Shown here one piece after another: positions 1 through 3,489 of a stretch of DNA of 5,125 nucleotides (positions within the stretch are counted from its first letter, which is position 1; each line of letters opens with the position of its first letter). Location of the stretch: contig CAILKS010000031.1 in NCBI GenBank assembly GCA_903834855.1, positions 1-5,125 on the forward strand. Direction: 5' to 3'. A program made the position numbers and the translations under genes. Source of the stretch: an uncultured bacterium. Its GTDB lineage: Bacteria > Patescibacteriota > Minisyncoccia > Phycocordibacterales > UBA5272. Under the pieces are notes generated by a model, which did no database searches, was not told where the DNA came from, and worked only from the letters and a program-made list of their open reading frames with translations.

Positions 1-291
1 GTCCATATGAAGGATTGTCGCTTCTGGTGCAGTTGCTTCTGGTGCAGTTGCTTCTGGTGCAGTTGCTTCTGGTGCAGTTGCTTCTGGTGCAGTTGCTTCT
101 GGTGCAGTTGCTTCTGGTGCAGTTAGAGCATCCTGCCCAGCTGGCTTTGCGTGCCCTGTAAGGGCACGCATTTCCATGATGATAGATTCTTCCATGGCCC
201 ATGACGATTGCCCTAGAAAGGCTTCTAGGTCATCTTGGGTGGTTATTGCGTTGGAAGAAAGCCACTGCTGTAATGAGATTTTTTTTCTCAT
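1..291 (-). CDS. Partial gene for a TAPEA-repeat protein of unknown function (N-terminal 97 residues)
   Basis: The frame opens at ATG 291-289 and stays open to base 1, so the C-terminus is missing. Residues 1-56 form a mostly polar, probably helical N-terminal domain (starting MRKKISLQQWLSS) with several methionines around residues 33-41. Residues 57-91 are seven exact TAPEA pentapeptides, after which the frame continues TILHMD. Alternating Ala/Pro with Glu suggests an extended, acidic, flexible linker between two domains; this is inference. The gene starts 11 bases after the stop of the upstream helix-turn-helix gene, on the same strand, so the two are probably cotranscribed. I see no Shine-Dalgarno before the ATG, and the start codon lies in an inverted repeat. 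Alternative starts at Met33, Met39 or Met41 also lack a clear ribosome site. I do not recognise the family. The gene is supported by the open frame, the exact in-frame repeat and tight operon spacing. Confidence 0.75.
   Translation of the reverse strand, partial: MRKKISLQQWLSSNAITTQDDLEAFLGQSSWAMEESIIMEMRALTGHAKPAGQDALTAPEATAPEATAPEATAPEATAPEATAPEATAPEATILHMD
19..123 (-). repeat. Perfect 15-bp tandem repeat, seven copies, encoding TAPEA x7
   Basis: On the plus strand the unit is CTTCTGGTGCAGTTG, and 105 bases hold seven consecutive copies. Apart from one third-position change at the left end (GCG instead of GCA for the last Ala), the copies are identical in nucleotide sequence. Identity at silent positions points to recent slippage or recombination, not old protein-level conservation. 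The unit length keeps the reading frame, so copy-number changes would lengthen or shorten the protein without breaking it. Confidence 0.95.
148..170. repeat. Perfect 10-bp inverted repeat with a 3-base loop
   Basis: The arm TGCGTGCCCT at 148-157 is exactly complementary to AGGGCACGCA at 161-170, with the loop GTA between them. The stem is GC-rich in an AT-rich region and lies inside the TAPEA-repeat coding sequence (about residues 41-48). Neither strand has a long U-run after it (only TTT on the plus strand), so it is not a convincing intrinsic terminator. It could be an mRNA structure, a protein-binding palindrome or chance. Confidence 0.6.
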
Positions 292-293
292 TA
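271..293 (-). promoter_or_regulatory. Inverted repeat enclosing the start codon of the TAPEA-repeat gene
   Basis: On the minus strand the arm TAATGAGA (293-286) and the arm TCTCATTA (278-271) are exact complements separated by seven A residues. The ATG start codon (291-289) lies in the 5' arm. The stem is 8 bp and mostly A-U, so it is weak. It could reduce ribosome access or be relieved when ribosomes arrive from the gene just upstream. The pattern is visible in the sequence; a regulatory role is inference. Confidence 0.3.
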
Positions 294-302
294 GAAAAGA
301 TT

Positions 303-611
303 CTAGATTTGGTATAATTGGTTTGCTGTTTGGTTTACCTGCTGGCATTTTCCATCTTCCTCTTGTATGCTAAGAGTTAAGATATCGCCAATAACTTCAT
401 GAATGTCTTGCCGCATAATTAAAGACAGTGCCTGATCTTCGTCTATAGGATGGCCAAGTTCGCCAGATATGCTCCGTATGAATTTCTTCATACCGGACAG
501 AAGAATGTTCCTGGCGGTTGCATGATTCATCTTATAACCTAAATCAGTCATTTTAGCGGCAATTGTGCGATAGTCTTCACCTTCTGCTATAGTTATATAC
601 TTGTTATTCAT
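303..611 (-). CDS. Small helix-turn-helix protein resembling sigma-70 region 4.2
   Basis: This 102-aa protein has a likely DNA-binding helix-turn-helix at about residues 13-47. A first helix around YRTIAAKMTDLG is followed by a turn and a second helix around MNHATARNILLSGMKKF. The spacing and hydrophobic pattern resemble sigma region 4.2 (TLEEIG ... RERVRQIE ... ALRKL), though the helix is longer than usual. Residues about 50-80 are a second helical, acidic segment, and the tail is Gln/Asn-rich. Its ATG overlaps the stop of the sigma factor gene as ATGA (608-611), which suggests termination-reinitiation coupling and similar expression levels. That sigma factor lacks its own region 4.2, so this protein may supply the promoter -35 contact in trans. 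It could equally be an independent phage transcription regulator. It is not a simple frameshifted tail of the sigma gene, because a TAA immediately precedes this ATG in the same frame. Confidence 0.85.
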   Translation of the reverse strand: MNNKYITIAEGEDYRTIAAKMTDLGYKMNHATARNILLSGMKKFIRSISGELGHPIDEDQALSLIMRQDIHEVIGDILTLSIQEEDGKCQQVNQTANQLYQI

Positions 612-1354
612 TTACTTGTTTCACTCTCTGTTTTTACAATTTTATTACTTTCAAATCCATATCGTTGCAATAAGATATGTTTTTCTCTCGTATTCAGTGC
701 CTGAAATGCTTTGATGCTTGCTAGTATTATTTTCTTGTTATCAAAAGAAAGAGAGAAGTCTGGGGTATCGCTTGCGATAATATCCCTGAGAGATTTATTG
801 GTCTGATTATCGGAGCAAGAAAGTGGCATATCTAAACAAACATGATTCCAAGACCTAGTTTTATTTGCCGCCTCTATCGAAGCAAACATTTTCTCTGTCA
901 TTCCAATTTCTTCAAGAGTTTCTTTAGAGATGTCTCGGACTAGAATCGATCTTTCTTTGGCTAGGTTCTCTAATTTATTTCTGGCTGTCCTGATGTGTGA
1001 AGGAATATGAAAAATAGGCTCCTCATCTAATAGATAGGAATTTACGCTTTGCCGAATCCACCAAGTTGCGTATGTGGAAAATTTAAATCCAAGCTCTGGC
1101 TTATAGCCATCAATAGCATCAAAAAGACCTAGATGTCCTTCTTGTAGCAAGTCACTTCGAAGTGTTTTATGTTTTGACTTCTTACTATAAAATTTATTGA
1201 TAACAAAAGTAACAAGTTTTGCATTTCTTTGAGCTAAATCATTACGAATGACTTGGTTAGAAGTAACCAGTTTTCCTTCTTCGGTAAGAACCTTTGTCGT
1301 TTGGTAGAACTTAAACAACTCTAAATCATCTACCACTTTTTCTTTTTCTTTCAT
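608..1354 (-). CDS. Phage sigma-70 family RNA polymerase sigma factor lacking region 4.2
   Basis: This 248-aa protein redirects host RNA polymerase to phage promoters, probably middle or late ones. Region 2 spans about residues 44-111: LLQEGHLGLFDAIDGY is the core-binding 2.1-2.2 part, and FSTYATWWIRQSV (92-104) matches regions 2.3-2.4, which melt and read the -10 element. Region 3 follows (HIPSHIRTARNKLENL, about 116-131, and the ISKETLEEIGM segment at about 142-152). A 3.2-like stretch with SLRDIIASDT comes next, and region 4.1 (ALNTREKHILLQRYGFE) at about 219-235. The chain then stops after about 13 polar residues, so the 4.2 helix-turn-helix for the -35 element is absent. The domain order resembles RpoD/RpoS-type factors and not ECF sigmas. 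The start is well supported by AAGGAG five bases upstream. The neighbouring gene encodes a 4.2-like protein with ATGA overlap. Confidence 0.95.
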   Translation of the reverse strand: MKEKEKVVDDLELFKFYQTTKVLTEEGKLVTSNQVIRNDLAQRNAKLVTFVINKFYSKKSKHKTLRSDLLQEGHLGLFDAIDGYKPELGFKFSTYATWWIRQSVNSYLLDEEPIFHIPSHIRTARNKLENLAKERSILVRDISKETLEEIGMTEKMFASIEAANKTRSWNHVCLDMPLSCSDNQTNKSLRDIIASDTPDFSLSFDNKKIILASIKAFQALNTREKHILLQRYGFESNKIVKTESETSK

Positions 1355-1426
1355 AAATTCTCCTTATATAATGATAACATATAAGTTTTTAAAATCAAGT
1401 ACTTTACAAATATATTTTTTCTTCCT
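1355..1426. promoter_or_regulatory. 72-bp AT-rich divergent intergenic region, probable promoters both ways
   Basis: This is the only real intergenic gap in the window and separates the minus-strand sigma gene from the plus-strand small-gene pair, so both transcripts probably start here. On the plus strand TATAAT occurs at 1367-1372, without a convincing -35 box. On the minus strand TTGATT is followed after 16 bases by TATCAT, a weak sigma-70-like pair pointing at the sigma gene. All of these are weak matches in AT-rich DNA. The exact start sites cannot be fixed by eye. Confidence 0.35.
1360..1365 (-). promoter_or_regulatory. Ribosome binding site of the sigma factor gene
   Basis: On the minus strand AAGGAG lies five bases (AATTT) before the ATG at 1354. 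It is the only clear, well-spaced Shine-Dalgarno in the window and it fixes the start of the sigma gene. The other genes rely on stop-start overlaps or have no visible site. Confidence 0.85.
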
Positions 1427-1792
1427 ATGATTAATTTAGAGAATATGAGAAAACTAACACAAAAAAAATTGCAAGATGAAAAAATTGAAAATCTAAAAAA
1501 AGTAAAGGATGTTCCACTGGATATTGGAAAGCTATATGAATATGTCTGTAAGTGGCAGCGGCCACTAATGCAAAAACCGAGAGGAAAGTATATCTCAACT
1601 TGGTCGAACTCAATGATATCGCCGGGTGATACTTTTATGCTTATCGAGAAATTACCAAAAACAATATCATATTTTAAAGTTTGTGTGGTTGGGACGGGAA
1701 GAATAGGCTGGCTTTACACTGGATTTACAAATGGCTGGGTGAATAATCATAAAAATGATTCGCTGTCAGGTATTATTAAAAAAGTACTATGA
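1427..1792 (+). CDS. Small protein of unknown function with a possible SH3-like domain
   Basis: The protein has 121 residues. Residues 1-27 are lysine-rich and probably helical or coiled. Residues about 60-106 show a beta-strand pattern resembling a small SH3-like barrel: MISPGDTFMLIE, then YFKVCVVGTGRIGWLYTGF and a final NGW. I do not recognise a named family, and the SH3 assignment is pattern-based. No Shine-Dalgarno precedes ATG 1427. Met7 (ATG at 1445) has a weak AGAGA just upstream and could be the true start. The gene is transcribed opposite to the terminase and sigma genes, and its stop overlaps the next small gene as ATGA. A two-gene plus-strand cassette between late-type genes could be accessory or early expressed; this is inference. 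Confidence 0.7.
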   Translation: MINLENMRKLTQKKLQDEKIENLKKVKDVPLDIGKLYEYVCKWQRPLMQKPRGKYISTWSNSMISPGDTFMLIEKLPKTISYFKVCVVGTGRIGWLYTGFTNGWVNNHKNDSLSGIIKKVL

Positions 1793-1968
1793 TTACTCAA
1801 AAAATCACGTGCTATTGCTGTAAAAAAATCACAGAAGAAGGAAATTTAGTTTTGCCTTCTTCTGGGATTCTTCGTGGAAAAGAAAGATCTAAGTTCACAG
1901 GGATGATTATTATTAAAGAAAGACCGATCTGTGATAGATGCAATAGAGATTTTGAATTCTTCTATTAA
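1789..1968 (+). CDS. 59-aa four-cysteine, probable zinc-binding small protein
   Basis: ATG 1789 overlaps the previous stop as ATGA, and TAA at 1966-1968 ends a 59-codon frame. The protein begins MITQKITCYCC and carries a second pair CDRC near the C-terminus (Cys48 and Cys51), with Cys8, Cys10 and Cys11 near the N-terminus. Two cysteine clusters about 37 residues apart are typical of a small zinc ribbon or treble-clef knuckle, which suggests structural zinc and possibly nucleic-acid or protein binding. The middle is basic (RGKERSKF) and is followed by a beta-like stretch, MIIIKERPIC. The ATGA overlap implies translation coupled to the 121-aa gene. Its stop codon directly abuts the stop of the converging terminase gene, leaving no bases between them. 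The family is not recognised. The main doubt is its short length. Confidence 0.7.
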   Translation: MITQKITCYCCKKITEEGNLVLPSSGILRGKERSKFTGMIIIKERPICDRCNRDFEFFY

Positions 1969-3489
1969 TCACCTGAACATCCACCAAAACTCTTTTTTTA
2001 ATTCTGAGTCAAATTTAACAGCGTTTTTATTTATACCAGCAGGAAGTTTCTTGCCCTGAAACTTATTATCAACATCCTTAAACCCTCTACTCATACCAGC
2101 AAGCAAAGAATTGGCCATGTTTTGATTTGCGGCCATCATTCCAAGATACCCTTGTTGGGCAGCGCTTGGTGTAAAAACTTGCAATCCAATGCCCATAGCT
2201 AAAATAAGATCGTCATGGCGCTTCTTTAGCGCCTGACCACGCTTGCCGTTCCAAATGAAAGTTTCCATCTGCTCAACAAATCTAAGAGAATAAATCTTAA
2301 TCTGATGATTACGGATGACTTGTTCCAAGTTCTCCAGTATAGGCTCTCTGTTTTTTGATGTAATTGTAAACCCAGGAAGAACATCCTTTTTCTCATCTGG
2401 GGTCATGCTAATGATCTTCTCCGCTAAATCTTGATCGTAATAAACATTTTTATATTCTGAGTCCCTTAATTTGATCGCAGTAGCAATACCTACCGTGTTT
2501 TTTTCATTTACTATCAGTGCATCATTGTACTTCTTGCCGATTTCAATCAAAAACTCTCCAAACCTATCTGGTGCTATTCTGCCCATATACTCTGCAACCA
2601 CTTCGCTATCGTTGGTATCAAATACATGGAAAGTAGAATAATCCTCCGCATCCCCTCTGGCGACATCGGCAGCAATAACGTATTTATGATCAGGCACGGG
2701 AGTCTTCCAGATATGCATATCATTGCCTTTGCCATTAGGGCCAGCATAACCAATTGGAGGATATGATAGGTTTCTTACATAGTCAATATCTGCTTGAGAA
2801 AAGAAAGTTAACGCTGAACTTTCGAACGAGCATAATAATTCCTGAGCTATTCCCTGGGAAGACATCGCTCTTGATTCTTCTTCAAACCATCTGTCATCAC
2901 GTTCTGGATGTACCGTCCATGGTAATTTTATTCCATGGAATCCATTTTTTCCTACAGAAGTGCAGTGTAAGCCTACTCTATCTTTTTCATACTCGTTAGT
3001 TTCGGCACCCATCCATAATTGGTAAAAGAAATTTTTGCCTTTTGGAGATGAGAACATGATTGCTCGACCACCAGTGCTAAGCGTTGGTTTTAAACCAAGC
3101 CATAACTCTTCTAAGTTTTCAATATGAGCACAATTATGACTCAATATTCCATTTGTATAATATTCATAGCCATTAGAAACATTGATTAAATCATATAGAG
3201 GTTTAGAGTCAGAGCTTTTTTCAATAGATACGATTTTTTGATATTCTTGCGACTCCGTTAAGATTGAATATTTCAACGGTTCAAGTAAATCTGCGGCAAA
3301 GAATCCAGTTTCATCTGTTGATAATAGTTTAACTAGCAGCTGATGGCCACCAGAGCATTCTATATATTTGCCATCGGCCAGTGTAATAGTGAGAGTGTAA
3401 GACTTATTGGTTTCCTTTACGCCTTCAAAGGATTGCCAGCCCGTTGGAGTCATTACCTCCCAGTTGCTGATCTTTTTTATTTTTTCCAT
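1969..3489 (-). CDS. terL: C-terminal split-intein half fused to the C-terminal part of phage terminase large subunit
   Basis: TerL is the packaging motor ATPase and nuclease that loads DNA into the prohead. Residues 1-119 are an intein C-fragment and splicing is expected before Cys120. Residues 120-506 are the C-extein. It starts CAHIENLEELW, matching the sequence just after Walker B (IDECAFI in T4 gp17), then SSPKG (147-151) as the coupling motif III. The nuclease domain follows with Asp275 in AADVARGDAEDYS, Glu329 in IVNEKN and HDD at 425-427, so all three acidic motifs are present. The Walker A and B part (N-extein) is absent and must be encoded beyond the right edge. Thus this chain alone cannot be an active packaging ATPase. 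ATG 3489 has no Shine-Dalgarno and lies 65 nt inside the end of the endonuclease frame, so coupled translation or frameshifting is likely. Confidence 0.93.
   Translation of the reverse strand: MEKIKKISNWEVMTPTGWQSFEGVKETNKSYTLTITLADGKYIECSGGHQLLVKLLSTDETGFFAADLLEPLKYSILTESQEYQKIVSIEKSSDSKPLYDLINVSNGYEYYTNGILSHNCAHIENLEELWLGLKPTLSTGGRAIMFSSPKGKNFFYQLWMGAETNEYEKDRVGLHCTSVGKNGFHGIKLPWTVHPERDDRWFEEESRAMSSQGIAQELLCSFESSALTFFSQADIDYVRNLSYPPIGYAGPNGKGNDMHIWKTPVPDHKYVIAADVARGDAEDYSTFHVFDTNDSEVVAEYMGRIAPDRFGEFLIEIGKKYNDALIVNEKNTVGIATAIKLRDSEYKNVYYDQDLAEKIISMTPDEKKDVLPGFTITSKNREPILENLEQVIRNHQIKIYSLRFVEQMETFIWNGKRGQALKKRHDDLILAMGIGLQVFTPSAAQQGYLGMMAANQNMANSLLAGMSRGFKDVDNKFQGKKLPAGINKNAVKFDSELKKEFWWMFR
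3133..3489 (-). other. IntC: C-terminal fragment of an atypically split intein inserted at TerL Walker B
   Basis: The 119-residue segment carries nearly all Hint-fold motifs except block A. EVMTPTGWQSFEGV (11-24) is the strand after the usual IntN. IECSGGHQLL (43-52) is block B with Ser46 and His49 in place of the usual Thr-x-x-His. PLYDLINV (97-104) is block F. YTNGILSHN (111-119) is block G with the penultimate His118 and terminal Asn119, followed by Cys120 as +1 nucleophile. Block A, with the first catalytic Cys and its GDT-like motif, is absent. This layout matches the AceL-TerL intein, whose N-fragment is only about 25 residues and which also sits in a phage terminase. The catalytic residues seen suggest the fragment is splicing-competent. 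Confidence 0.9.

Noticed and set aside
176..373. Plus-strand 65-codon open frame
   Set aside because: It lies opposite the TAPEA-repeat gene start and the helix-turn-helix gene end, which have better coding support; the peptide shows no recognisable motif.
1431..1613. Minus-strand 60-codon open frame with a hydrophobic stretch
   Set aside because: It is antisense to the 121-aa plus-strand gene; the hydrophobic character arises from reading lysine-rich codons backwards.
1985..2000. T-run after the plus-strand small gene as a possible intrinsic terminator
   Set aside because: No stable GC-containing stem precedes the T-run, and it lies in the TerL coding sequence.
2931..2940. 10-bp palindrome TTCCATGGAA
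   Set aside because: It is a single short palindrome in conserved TerL coding sequence with no nearby partner, and can be chance.
2754..2999. Plus-strand 81-codon open frame opposite terminase
   Set aside because: It lies fully inside the conserved TerL coding sequence, with no ribosome site or family features.
3451..3461. GGGAGGTAATG on the minus strand, a strong Shine-Dalgarno-like string next to an in-frame Met (residue 13 of IntC-TerL)
   Set aside because: The spacing to ATG is only about 2 bases, too short for normal initiation, and starting there would remove the first intein strand. It is explained by the codons for Trp-Glu-Val-Met.
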